A stretch of 14,303 nt of DNA. Source: CAYJFX01 sp964370315. GTDB lineage: Bacteria > Spirochaetota > Spirochaetia > Treponematales > Treponemataceae. Made by a program: the position numbers and the translations under genes. The notes below the pieces were generated by a model. It did no database searches and was not told the origin of the DNA. It worked only from the letters and a program-made list of their open reading frames with translations. The stretch lies in the NCBI GenBank assembly GCA_964370315.1, contig CAYJIS010000048.1, positions 1 to 14,303 on the forward strand, written 5' to 3'. How positions within the stretch are numbered: position 1 is the first letter of the stretch; each line of letters opens with the position of its first letter. Shown here one piece after another: positions 6,741 through 14,059 of this stretch.

Positions 6741-8448
6741 AGATATTAGTATAAAAGATTTTGCCCTTATTGATTCTGCCTCTTTAGAATTATCAGATGG
6801 TTTTACAGTCTTAAGTGGTGAAACAGGTGCAGGAAAGTCAATATTAATTGGAGCTATCTCTTTTTTACTTGGTGGTAAGGGAGGCACTGAGCTTGTACGT
6901 GCAGGAGCATCAGAAGCACGAGTTTCAGGGACTATCTTGCTTAGTAATGCAAATATTCACGCAACCCAATGGCTAGAGGAGCATGGAGTTCAAAGTGATA
7001 ACGGGCGCATACTATTGAGACGGATTATACGTCAAAATGGTAAAACTGCTGCTTGGGTACAGGACACCCCAGTAACTAGAACAGAGTTAGCAGAACTAAC
7101 GTCTTCATTAATCGATATCCATGGGCAACACGAACATCAGTCTCTCATGCGAATTGCAGAACATAGAAGATATCTTGATTCATATGCAGGCATAGAAGAA
7201 GAAGTTTCACAGTTCACACAAATATATGCAAAGTTGGTAGAAAAAAGACAGCTCTTATCAGATATCGATATATCAGACACAAGAAAAGCTGAAAAAATTG
7301 AATTACTTACTTTTTCTATACAAGAAATAGAAGAGGCCCAGCTTAAAGAAGGTGAAGATTTTGAACTTAGTCAAGAAGAAAGTAGATTATCTCAATACGA
7401 GCGATTATATCATGAAATTGACAGTTTTACGACACTTATGACTTCAAATGATTCGATGTCAGGTTTAAATGCTCTTTCATCATTGAAAAAAGCAAGTAGT
7501 AATTTAACTAGTGCTGCAAGCATGGATACAAGTTTGGAAAATCTATCAACTCGAGCTGAAAGTGCTTTTTATGAATTTTCTGACATCGCAGAAGAAGTTA
7601 GAAGCTATACACAAACGTTAGTTTTTGATCCAAATAGATTAGAGGAAATACAAGAGAGACAAGCCCTTTTATTTAAGCTAAAGAAAAAGTATGCAAACTC
7701 AACACAAGACCCTATTACAGAAGTAATCGCTTATGCTCAAAAAGCAAAACAACAGCTTGAACAATTCTCTTTAGGGGAAACAAATAGAAAAGAGTTGCAA
7801 GATGCAATTTCTCAATTAGAAAAAATAGTATATACGAAAGCTAAGGATTTATCCGCAAAAAGGCGCATAGCTTCAGAGAAGATGGCACAGGCTGTTGAAA
7901 ATGTTCTTTCACATCTTGGCATGAAAGGAACGAAGTTTATGGTGCAAATAGAGCAAAAACAAGCTATATCGGATGACCAAAAATGCGGCCCATACGGAAT
8001 TGATGACATAGAATTTCTTATTTCTCCAAACCCAGGAACTCCTCCAAAACCATTAGCAAAAATAGCCTCAGGAGGAGAGCTTTCAAGAGTTATGCTTGCA
8101 TTTAAAACAGTATTAGATCGATCTGATACAACAGGAACACTCATATTTGATGAAGTTGACACAGGTATTGGAGGAGAAGTTTCGGTAGCAGTAGGAAAAC
8201 ACCTAAAACTATTAGCTAATGGAAGACAAATTTTATGCATAACACATCTTGCCTCAATAGCTGTTTATGCCGATACTCAAATTAAGATAGAAAAATCTGT
8301 TCAAGGTGGAAAAACATCTACGGGAGTCAGAACAATACAAGGCGAAAGCAGAGTAGAAGAAATTGCTAGAATGCTTTCAGGCGATATCGTTAACCCTGCT
8401 TCACTTGAACATGCACGAACGCTACTTAAAACCTATGGAGATGTATAA
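6733..8448 (+). CDS. recN: DNA repair protein RecN, TTG start
   Basis: A 571-residue SMC-like ATPase that acts early in recombinational repair of double-strand breaks. Domains in order: Walker A G-E-T-G-A-G-K-S at 29-36; the RecN-typical I-D-I-H-G-Q-H-E-H-Q near 127-136; a helical, Gln/Glu-rich coiled-coil middle (about 150-390); the ABC signature S-G-G-E-L-S from 446; Walker B L-I-F-D-E-V-D-T-G with D473 and E474; and the switch T-H-L-A-S-I-A. RecN is usually about 550-570 residues, so it is complete. The start is TTG at 6733: AGGAGG (6722-6727) lies 5 nt before it, and the protein opens with the expected L-E-D-I-S-I-K-D-F-A-L-I-D. Overlap with nadK and the weak initiation codon suggest translational coupling and low expression. 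Confidence 0.96.
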   Translation: MLEDISIKDFALIDSASLELSDGFTVLSGETGAGKSILIGAISFLLGGKGGTELVRAGASEARVSGTILLSNANIHATQWLEEHGVQSDNGRILLRRIIRQNGKTAAWVQDTPVTRTELAELTSSLIDIHGQHEHQSLMRIAEHRRYLDSYAGIEEEVSQFTQIYAKLVEKRQLLSDIDISDTRKAEKIELLTFSIQEIEEAQLKEGEDFELSQEESRLSQYERLYHEIDSFTTLMTSNDSMSGLNALSSLKKASSNLTSAASMDTSLENLSTRAESAFYEFSDIAEEVRSYTQTLVFDPNRLEEIQERQALLFKLKKKYANSTQDPITEVIAYAQKAKQQLEQFSLGETNRKELQDAISQLEKIVYTKAKDLSAKRRIASEKMAQAVENVLSHLGMKGTKFMVQIEQKQAISDDQKCGPYGIDDIEFLISPNPGTPPKPLAKIASGGELSRVMLAFKTVLDRSDTTGTLIFDEVDTGIGGEVSVAVGKHLKLLANGRQILCITHLASIAVYADTQIKIEKSVQGGKTSTGVRTIQGESRVEEIARMLSGDIVNPASLEHARTLLKTYGDV

Positions 8449-9251
8449 TGGCAAAAATAACAGAAGAAAGCAGAAATATATTTAATACAAAAATTGCATC
8501 ATATAAAGAAGAAATTGAAAAAATATTTGAAAATGAAAAAAGTGTTTTGGCTGGGATGGGTAAAGATGACCCAGACAAAGGATATAAAAAAATAAAGCTA
8601 ACCGAAGACATGATTCATGTTTCAACACTATATGTAATTATCAACAACCTCTCACTAGCATTACTGGATACAAAAAACACAGATGCATTAAATGAAGGTA
8701 GAAAAACGCTATACAAAGCAATTATATACTTAGAAGAAATTGTAACAAATATGATTGATGCATCATTTGATGAATATAAAGACGATGTCGCAGCTATTGC
8801 TAATCTAACCCTAGAAAAGCGATATGAATTAGTAAGAAAAATAGGGCTGGCAATACGTTTAATTGTAGATGCCTATGGAGAAAATACAAAGTGGAAATGG
8901 TCATTTGTAGAATTAGAAGGTCGCTTTGCAACTGTAGCAAAGAACTTACTGGATCTAAAAGAAGCAACAAAAATCTACTTTGATCCAAGGAATAGCCAAT
9001 ATGACACTGCGGTTTATTATTTAAGATTAATTAAAAAATTGTTAACTGAGTCTGCAGATGGATATAGAGACAGATATGAATTATCCACACGAAGAATTGA
9101 TGATATGAGACTTGCAATTAATTATCTTAAAGCATTGCGAAGAACTCAAATAGTTTTAGACGAAAGAAATGAAGCAGAAGAAGTAAAGAAAAAGGCTTTA
9201 GTTTGGAAAGCTAAAATGGAAACAGATCAAAAGAAAGGAATTTCAAAATAA
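8448..9251 (+). CDS. Conserved-looking helical protein of unknown function
   Basis: A 267-residue soluble protein with no signal peptide or membrane segment. It is highly charged (Lys/Glu/Asp) and almost entirely predictable as alpha-helix. A notable less-charged patch is K-W-K-W-S-F-V-E-L-E-G-R-F at 148-160, and the C-terminal 40 residues are Lys/Glu-rich. ATG at 8448 overlaps the recN TAA by one base, and GGAG lies 7 nt before it, so it is the last gene of the cheW-recN operon. From memory, T. pallidum has a hypothetical gene (TP0443) in the same place after recN, so it is probably a spirochaete family with a role tied to its neighbours; which one cannot be told. No motif suggests an enzyme. 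Confidence 0.8.
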   Translation: MAKITEESRNIFNTKIASYKEEIEKIFENEKSVLAGMGKDDPDKGYKKIKLTEDMIHVSTLYVIINNLSLALLDTKNTDALNEGRKTLYKAIIYLEEIVTNMIDASFDEYKDDVAAIANLTLEKRYELVRKIGLAIRLIVDAYGENTKWKWSFVELEGRFATVAKNLLDLKEATKIYFDPRNSQYDTAVYYLRLIKKLLTESADGYRDRYELSTRRIDDMRLAINYLKALRRTQIVLDERNEAEEVKKKALVWKAKMETDQKKGISK

Positions 9252-9402
9252 TTTACAATTGATAATGTTTAATTAATAATTGATTACTGACAACCTGTAT
9301 GAAACTTAGGCAATACACTTGGACCTACTACTTCTTTGAACTGATTGAGTGCATCTTACAGCATAATTGTAAATTATACATTGTAGATTATACATTAACA
9401 CC
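9252..9402. other. AT-rich intergenic stretch with repeat-like motifs
   Basis: Two near-identical 14-mers, TGTAAATTATACAT (9369-9382) and TGTAGATTATACAT (9383-9396), lie directly in front of the rlmJ start. Similar AT-rich wording (TTATACATTATTCATTG) recurs after the gene at 10325-10341. No convincing terminator for the upstream operon is seen. TTGTAA (9367-9372), 16 bp and TATACA (9389-9394) could be a promoter whose transcript would begin at or next to the rlmJ ATG. Confidence 0.4.
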
Positions 9403-10206
9403 ATGTTAAGTTATAGACACGCCTTTCATGCAGGCAACAAAGCAGATATATTTAAGCATTCCCTTCTCGCTCTACTTGTTTCACACTTCAAACAAAAAGA
9501 AACTTCATTTACCTATGTCGACACACACGCAGGTTGTGGTGTCTATGATTTACATAGCGAGTGGGCTCAAAAAACACAAGAAAGCAAAGATGGAATTGTA
9601 ACCTTCTTAAATAATATCGATTCTACAACCATACCTGATGTTCTAAAACCATATATAGATATTTGCAGTGATTTACTTAAAAACAATGAATATGCAGGTT
9701 CTCCAGAACTTGTAAGACTTATAAGTCGAACGCAAGACTCTCTTATTTTAAGTGAACTCCAAAAAGCAGATTATGAAACGCTTAATGATGCAATGAAAAA
9801 TGATAAGCGAGTGCATGTTCACAATAGAAATGGATTTGAAATGATGCGTGCATTACAGTTTCCACAAAGAAGCTTAATGCTTATAGATCCTAGTTACGAA
9901 ACAGCAGATGATTACACAAATGTTGCTAATGCGGTAGATGCTTTATACAAAAAATGCTCAACTGCAGTGATTGCCGTGTGGTATCCTTTGGTTAATAGAC
10001 GATTTACAGAAACCGAAACACTCAAAAGAGAACTATCAAAAATTGTAGACTTAGAAGAAAAATTTACTTTTGCTGAGCATTGCTTTAAAGAAAGATATGA
10101 TGAAGAGTTTGGAATGTACGGTTCAGGCATGGCAATAATCAATCCACCGTGGTTATATACAAAAGAAATTGACAAAGTCAATTTCTTTTTGAACAGGCAT
10201 TTATAA
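9403..10206 (+). CDS. rlmJ: 23S rRNA (adenine-N6)-methyltransferase, RlmJ family
   Basis: A 267-residue SAM-dependent methyltransferase related to E. coli RlmJ, which methylates A2030 of 23S rRNA. The start is fixed by the family opening M-L-S-Y-R-H-A-F-H-A-G-N-K-A-D-I-F-K-H at 1-19. T-Y-V-D-T-H-A-G-C-G-V-Y near 37-48 is the SAM-binding motif I region, and G-S-P-E-L-V lies near 100. The catalytic motif, D-P-P-Y in the family, reads D-P-S-Y here (162-165): Asp162 and Tyr165 are kept, the second Pro is Ser. A-V-W-Y-P-L and I-N-P-P-W match later family blocks. E. coli RlmJ is 280 residues, so the length is close. There is no SD before the ATG. The gene stands alone between an operon end and a convergent operon, framed by repeat-like DNA, which hints at separate acquisition (inference). 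Confidence 0.92.
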   Translation: MLSYRHAFHAGNKADIFKHSLLALLVSHFKQKETSFTYVDTHAGCGVYDLHSEWAQKTQESKDGIVTFLNNIDSTTIPDVLKPYIDICSDLLKNNEYAGSPELVRLISRTQDSLILSELQKADYETLNDAMKNDKRVHVHNRNGFEMMRALQFPQRSLMLIDPSYETADDYTNVANAVDALYKKCSTAVIAVWYPLVNRRFTETETLKRELSKIVDLEEKFTFAEHCFKERYDEEFGMYGSGMAIINPPWLYTKEIDKVNFFLNRHL

Positions 10207-10213
10207 TAATAAT

Positions 10214-10316
10214 ACGCAATGCGCTACCGGGCGACGCGGTATCCTTTTGCTAAAAGCAAAAGATACAAGCAAAGCACGGGACGGTCGAAGACCGAAGCGC
10301 CCACCCCCTTCTAGTC
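10214..10316. repeat. GC-rich hairpin-forming intergenic element
   Basis: Between the convergent rlmJ and ABC-ATPase genes lies about 100 bp much richer in GC than anything around it. It contains a hairpin with arms GTATC(C)TTTTGCT and AGCAAAAGATAC (10239-10266, 3-nt loop, one bulged C) and a second, CGGTC-gaa-GACCG (10282-10294). An outer GGGCG (10229-10233) can pair with CGCCC (10298-10302), enclosing both. It has no open frame of note and no T-run. It may be an interspersed repeat (REP/MITE-like) or a structured RNA; only one copy is present in this window. Confidence 0.5.
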
Positions 10317-10352
10317 CTACACAGTTATACATTATTCATTGTTAATTATGCA

Positions 10353-11147
10353 TTAATTAAGAATCATTCTATCATTCACAGCGCCATCATCGCCTGCGCT
10401 TTCAAATTTTTTAAGAAGATCTGCAACCTCTAGTTTTTTCTTTTCATCGCCTTTCACGTCATAAATGACTTTTCCTTCGTGCATCATTATAAGTCGATTT
10501 CCATATTTGATAGCATGCTTCATATTATGAGTGACCATAAATGTAGTAAGTTTTTCTTGAGTAATAATTTCATCAGTTAAATCTAAAACTTTTTTTGCAG
10601 TTTTTGGATCTAGTGCTGCAGTATGCTCATCTAAAAGTAAAATTTTGGGATGTTTTAAAGTTGCCATCAAAAGAGTAAGTGCTTGTCGTTGACCACCTGA
10701 TAATAGTCCAACTTTAGATGCCATCCTGTTTTCGAGTCCTAAGTCGAAATGAGAAAGTTTTTCTTTAAATAGCTCTTTTTCATCATGGGTAATTCCCCAT
10801 GAAAAGCCCCTTTTTTTTCCGCGTCTATACGCTAATGCTAGGTTTTCTTGTATTTGCATATTAGCAGCCGTGCCCATCATGGGATCTTGAAAAACTCTGC
10901 CTAAGTACTCAGCTCTTTTAAATTCTTTTTTATTTGTGAGATTTATACCATCCAAAATAATTTCACCTGAGTCCACTGTATAAACACCAGAAATTAAATT
11001 GAGTAAAGTTGATTTTCCTGCACCATTTCCACCAATAATAGTTACAAAATCTCCAGGAACTAAATGCAAATCAATACCCTGTATAGCTTTTTTTTCAGTT
11101 ATAGTATTTGGATTAAATGTTTTTGTTATATTTGTTAACTTAAGCAT
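10353..11147 (-). CDS. ABC importer ATP-binding protein (COG1101 / TrpZ type)
   Basis: A 264-residue cytosolic ATPase that powers the importer encoded by the two genes upstream. Motifs: Walker A G-G-N-G-A-G-K-S-T at 39-47; Q-loop Gln87 (V-F-Q-D-P); signature L-S-G-G-Q at 149-153; Walker B I-L-L-L-D-E-H at 169-175; H-loop His207 (V-T-H-N-M). M-G-T-A-A-N-M at 91-97 and the D-E-H-T-A-A-L-D-P form are typical of this subfamily. An upstream in-frame ATG at 11159 would add four residues, but it has no SD; the ATG at 11147 follows GGGGGAA closely, so I chose it. The gene overlaps the permease stop by a few bases, giving tight coupling. No terminator is obvious downstream. Confidence 0.92.
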   Translation of the reverse strand: MLKLTNITKTFNPNTITEKKAIQGIDLHLVPGDFVTIIGGNGAGKSTLLNLISGVYTVDSGEIILDGINLTNKKEFKRAEYLGRVFQDPMMGTAANMQIQENLALAYRRGKKRGFSWGITHDEKELFKEKLSHFDLGLENRMASKVGLLSGGQRQALTLLMATLKHPKILLLDEHTAALDPKTAKKVLDLTDEIITQEKLTTFMVTHNMKHAIKYGNRLIMMHEGKVIYDVKGDEKKKLEVADLLKKFESAGDDGAVNDRMILN

Positions 11148-12066
11148 TATTTCCCCCATTTTCAGTATTTGTTATGGTTGCATTTTTTTTCTTTGGGAAA
11201 GACGATTGAATTACAGGAACAGATAATGCAAGGGCTACAATAAGTGCCGTTAATAGTTTTAAGTCAGTTGATTTTAAGCCCAACTGAAGAACAACAGCTA
11301 TTATAATTCTATACACAATTGAACCTAAAACAAGATTAGCAAGCATCCTTCCAAATGAAAAGCGTTTGCCAAAAAGAACTTCTCCAATTATTATTGAAGC
11401 TAAGCCAACAACAATGGTCCCTGTCCCCATACCAACATCTGCATAACCTTGACTTTGCGCTACTAAGCCGCCAGAAAGTGCTACAAGAGCATTTGAAAGT
11501 GAAAGCCCAATAAGCTTCATGCTATCGGTATCTATTCCCTGAGCACGAACCATATTTGGATTACTCCCTGTTGCACGAATTGAACAACCTATTTCAGTAC
11601 CAAAAAACCAATATAGGGCAGAAATAATAATTATTGATATTAAAATGCCAAGCAAAAGTGATGACATTGTTCTATCAAAACCAAAAACACTTGATATTTG
11701 TTGCATAAGAGTCTCTATCCCAAGTAGAGGGATGTTTGCTTTTCCCATAACACGTATATTAATCGAATACAAACCAATCATACTTAAAATACCAGCTAAA
11801 ATTCCTGGAATTTTTAACTTTGTATTTAATAGCCCAGTTGCAATACCAGCAAAGCCACCTGCAACAAAAGCTACAATTAAAGACAGTATAGGATTTATAC
11901 CAGAAGCTATCATAACCGCAGAAACAGCTCCTCCGAGTGCAAAACTGCCATCAACAGTTAGATCTGGAAAATCCAAAAGGCGAAAAGTGATAAAAACGCC
12001 AAGTGTCATTATTCCCCAAAGAACTCCCTGAGAGGCAGCTCCTTCAATTGCAAGTAAAAATCCCAT
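11140..12066 (-). CDS. ABC importer permease (COG4120 / TrpY type)
   Basis: A 308-residue inner-membrane protein of the branched-chain-type permease family (BPD_transp_2, PF02653). Several hydrophobic segments are readable, roughly 12-30, 41-55, 60-80, 86-104, 135-154, 186-204, 216-232, 240-262 and 271-286. D-F-P-D-L-T-V-D-G-S-F at 32-42 is characteristic of this subgroup. The cytoplasmic loop G-C-S-I-R-A-T-G-S-N-P-N-M-V-R near 160-174 is the expected ATPase contact. The C-terminus is Lys/Asn-rich and cytosolic. GAGGA lies about 7 nt before the start. It is second in the operon, 71 bp after the binding protein and overlapping the ATPase. Confidence 0.92.
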   Translation of the reverse strand: MGFLLAIEGAASQGVLWGIMTLGVFITFRLLDFPDLTVDGSFALGGAVSAVMIASGINPILSLIVAFVAGGFAGIATGLLNTKLKIPGILAGILSMIGLYSINIRVMGKANIPLLGIETLMQQISSVFGFDRTMSSLLLGILISIIIISALYWFFGTEIGCSIRATGSNPNMVRAQGIDTDSMKLIGLSLSNALVALSGGLVAQSQGYADVGMGTGTIVVGLASIIIGEVLFGKRFSFGRMLANLVLGSIVYRIIIAVVLQLGLKSTDLKLLTALIVALALSVPVIQSSFPKKKNATITNTENGGNNA

Positions 12067-12088
12067 ATAAAATCCTCATAAAAATATA

Positions 12089-12115
12089 GTGCTTACAGGT
12101 CAAGCCCATAAGCAC
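12089..12115 (-). promoter_or_regulatory. Intercistronic hairpin between binding protein and permease genes
   Basis: GTGCTTA and TAAGCAC form a perfect 7-bp stem around a 13-nt loop, followed on the minus strand by a T-rich stretch (TATATTTTT). It may act as a leaky terminator or an mRNA 3'-end protector, keeping the binding protein more abundant than the permease, a known arrangement in ABC operons. Confidence 0.5.
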
Positions 12116-12137
12116 CTTAAAGTAAAACTTGTTACTA

Positions 12138-13088
12138 TTAGAGATCAGAAGGAATAGTTAATCCAATAGAATTAGCAAAATCTTCATTGATAACTAGCTC
12201 ACCTGATGCAAGATACTCTATTGGCATCTGTGCTGGGTCTGCTCCATCTTTTAACACTCTAACAGCTTGTGCTCCTGTTTGCATACCAAGATTATAATAG
12301 TTTATACCGTAAGTTGCAAGGCCACCGGTCATTGTCATACCTTCTTCACCACAAATCACAGGAAGCTTAGCTTCCATAGCTACCATACCTACGGTTGCCA
12401 TGCCAGCTGCAATTAAATTATCTGTTGGGCTATAAATAGCATCAACTTTACCAACTAAGCTTTGTGTAACTTGTTGAATTTCGTTAGAATTAGAAACTGT
12501 TGCTTCAATATAATCTAATCCAAGAGCATCTAATGCTTTTTTAGCAAGATCAATTTGGAAAATTGAATTTTGTTCACTAGATGTGTATAAAAGACCAACA
12601 GTTTTTGCGCTAGGTATTAGATCTACTAAAAGTTCCATTTGCGCTGCAACTGGAGTTAAATCTGATGTACCAGATACATTTCTACCAGGCATTTCGTTAG
12701 ATTCAACGAGCATTGCAGATTGAGGATCAGTAACTGCAGTTACTAAAATTGGAATAGAATCTGTTAAATTTGCAGCTGCTTGAGCTGCAGGAGTTGCAAT
12801 TGCTAAAATTAAGTCAACATCATCATTAACAAATTTTTGTGCAATTGTAACACAGTTTGCTTGCTCACCTTGAGCATTTTGATAGTCGATAGAAATATTT
12901 TCTCCATCAACATAACCTGCTTCTGCTAAACCAGCAACAAATCCTTCATATGCTTGATCTAGAGCAACATGTTCAATAAGTTGTAGAACACCAATAGAAA
13001 TTGTATCCTTTGAATCTGAATCCGAAGGTGTACAAGAGAAAAATACTAGTAGCATAGCAGCAACGAGTATAAGTTTTTTTACAGTCAT
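12138..13088 (-). CDS. ABC importer substrate-binding lipoprotein (PF04392 / COG2984, TrpX-like)
   Basis: A 316-residue extracytoplasmic binding protein. Residues 1-19 are a lipoprotein signal with V-F-F-S-C and the acylated Cys19, followed by an Asp/Ser-rich linker. The core opens I-S-I-G-V-L-Q-L-I-E-H-V-A-L-D (30-44) and continues with G-Y-V-D-G-E-N-I-S-I-D-Y-Q-N-A-Q-G, the hallmark of the DUF534/ABC_sub_bind family. In streptococci members called TrpX import aromatic amino acids, but ligands vary, so no substrate is claimed. AAGGAAG lies about 5 nt before the ATG. It leads the operon with permease and ATPase downstream. Confidence 0.93.
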   Translation of the reverse strand: MTVKKLILVAAMLLVFFSCTPSDSDSKDTISIGVLQLIEHVALDQAYEGFVAGLAEAGYVDGENISIDYQNAQGEQANCVTIAQKFVNDDVDLILAIATPAAQAAANLTDSIPILVTAVTDPQSAMLVESNEMPGRNVSGTSDLTPVAAQMELLVDLIPSAKTVGLLYTSSEQNSIFQIDLAKKALDALGLDYIEATVSNSNEIQQVTQSLVGKVDAIYSPTDNLIAAGMATVGMVAMEAKLPVICGEEGMTMTGGLATYGINYYNLGMQTGAQAVRVLKDGADPAQMPIEYLASGELVINEDFANSIGLTIPSDL

Positions 13089-13131
13089 AATACTTCCTTA
13101 AAATATATTTTTCACCAAAAGCGATAATAAC

Positions 13132-13160
13132 ATAATACACAAAAGTGTAATTATAATCAA
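13132..13160 (-). promoter_or_regulatory. ABC importer operon promoter overlapping a palindrome
   Basis: On the minus strand TTGATT (13160-13155), 17 bp, TATTAT (13137-13132). A perfect inverted repeat TACAC-aaaa-GTGTA (13136-13149, plus-strand reading) covers the spacer and touches the -10 box, the usual place for a repressor. The regulator is unknown. Confidence 0.6.
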
Positions 13161-13217
13161 GTATCTTTATACAGCAATACATACATTTTTGAATATTTAT
13201 TCATTTTGCACTTTTTA

Positions 13218-13236
13218 TACATATGCCTTATATGTA
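13218..13236. repeat. 19-bp inverted repeat in the divergent promoter region
   Basis: TACATAT-gcctt-ATATGTA: perfect 7-bp arms, 5-nt spacer, 27 bp upstream of the -35 box of the plus-strand outer-membrane gene and about 57 bp upstream of the -35 of the importer operon. Candidate operator; it has the same 7-5-7 layout as the palindrome at 1826-1844. Confidence 0.4.
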
Positions 13237-13263
13237 CCACTAAAAAATTGTACATTAAACAAA

Positions 13264-13292
13264 TTGACAAAGTATTAAGAAGAATGTAAAAT
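13264..13292 (+). promoter_or_regulatory. Near-consensus promoter of the 13337 gene
   Basis: TTGACA (13264-13269), exactly 17 bp, TAAAAT (13287-13292): a perfect -35 and a five-of-six -10. Predicted start is near 13299, with a leader of about 38 nt. GAGG (13323-13326) lies 10 nt before the ATG. Confidence 0.75.
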
Positions 13293-13336
13293 AAACAATC
13301 CGGTTATTTATTAAACTTTACTGAGGTTATTTTATT

Positions 13337-14059
13337 ATGAAAAAAAGTGCATTTATTGTCTTTATTATTCTTTTAGGAGTTATAAAGATTTATGCAATAG
13401 ATTTGTCTTTATCTGCACAATTAGGAGCAGGATCACCAGTTATGAGATCTTCATATGCGACAGTACAAAAAGCTGTTGCCATGCAAAATGGAGATTATGG
13501 AATAAAAAGTTATAAGCCCGCCATTTTTAATATACAAGGGCAAGGCATTATGCTTCTAGAATTCACTCCTAATTTGGGCATGGAAATTGGACTTGGATTA
13601 CGATACTCACAACATAGGACAGCACACGAACAAGGTTCAAATTTAAATTTGGTAAAGTTTCAAAGACTAGAAGTAACTTTCCCCCTATACTTTAGAGCAC
13701 AATATAGATATGCATTTGATTTCGATTTATTCGATAATCTCACTACATACGCAACGATCGGTCCAAAAGTTTCTCTTCCATTTCTTTACGACTACAGAGA
13801 GGATATTTATGGTAATTTATTCCAAACTCCGGCAAATTCTGTAAATCTCGATATTTCATTCTCGCTAGGTCATGATATAGAAATCGAACAAGATGTTTTC
13901 GTTGGGCTACGATTTGGCTACGATTTAAATATAATTGATACAATTTCAGATTCTGTGGCTCAAGGAGATGCCGATCAAAAAGAGACTTTTATCGATAATT
14001 ACGGGCACTCATTTCATGATGACTTTACAGTATATATTTCATACAGAAAAATGATGTAA
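13337..14059 (+). CDS. Predicted outer-membrane beta-barrel protein, family not recognised
   Basis: A 240-residue exported protein. Residues 1-20 (MKKSAFIVFI...KIYA) are a signal peptide with likely cleavage after Ala20; the mature protein begins I-D-L-S-L-S-A-Q-L-G. It reads as successive amphipathic strands with Gly/aromatic content: M-E-I-G-L-G-L-R-Y-S near 82-91, L-E-V-T-F-P-L-Y-F-R-A-Q-Y-R-Y near 111-125, V-F-V-G-L-R-F-G-Y-D-L near 188-198, and the final F-T-V-Y-I-S-Y-R. This matches small porin-like barrels of about 8 strands. It has its own strong promoter and no co-directional partner, facing away from the ABC importer operon. It shares no obvious stretch with the barrel encoded at 915-1796. 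Function unknown. Confidence 0.75.
   Translation: MKKSAFIVFIILLGVIKIYAIDLSLSAQLGAGSPVMRSSYATVQKAVAMQNGDYGIKSYKPAIFNIQGQGIMLLEFTPNLGMEIGLGLRYSQHRTAHEQGSNLNLVKFQRLEVTFPLYFRAQYRYAFDFDLFDNLTTYATIGPKVSLPFLYDYREDIYGNLFQTPANSVNLDISFSLGHDIEIEQDVFVGLRFGYDLNIIDTISDSVAQGDADQKETFIDNYGHSFHDDFTVYISYRKMM

Noticed and set aside
9252..9290. Possible terminator of the cheW-recN operon
   Set aside because: The inverted AT segments (around CAATTGAT and ATAATTG) are weak, with no GC in the stem and no T-run placed after it.
9284..9355. A 23-codon minus-strand frame ending in TAA between the recN operon and rlmJ, reading protein-like (L-N-Q-F-K-E-V-V-G-P)
   Set aside because: It has no start codon and an in-frame stop just upstream. 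It might be the tail of a decayed gene, but it is too short to support a pseudogene call without a search.
12973..13182. A 69-codon minus-strand frame spanning the importer promoter
   Set aside because: It crosses the predicted promoter and shadows the start of the binding-protein gene in another frame; Cys/Tyr-rich low-quality sequence.
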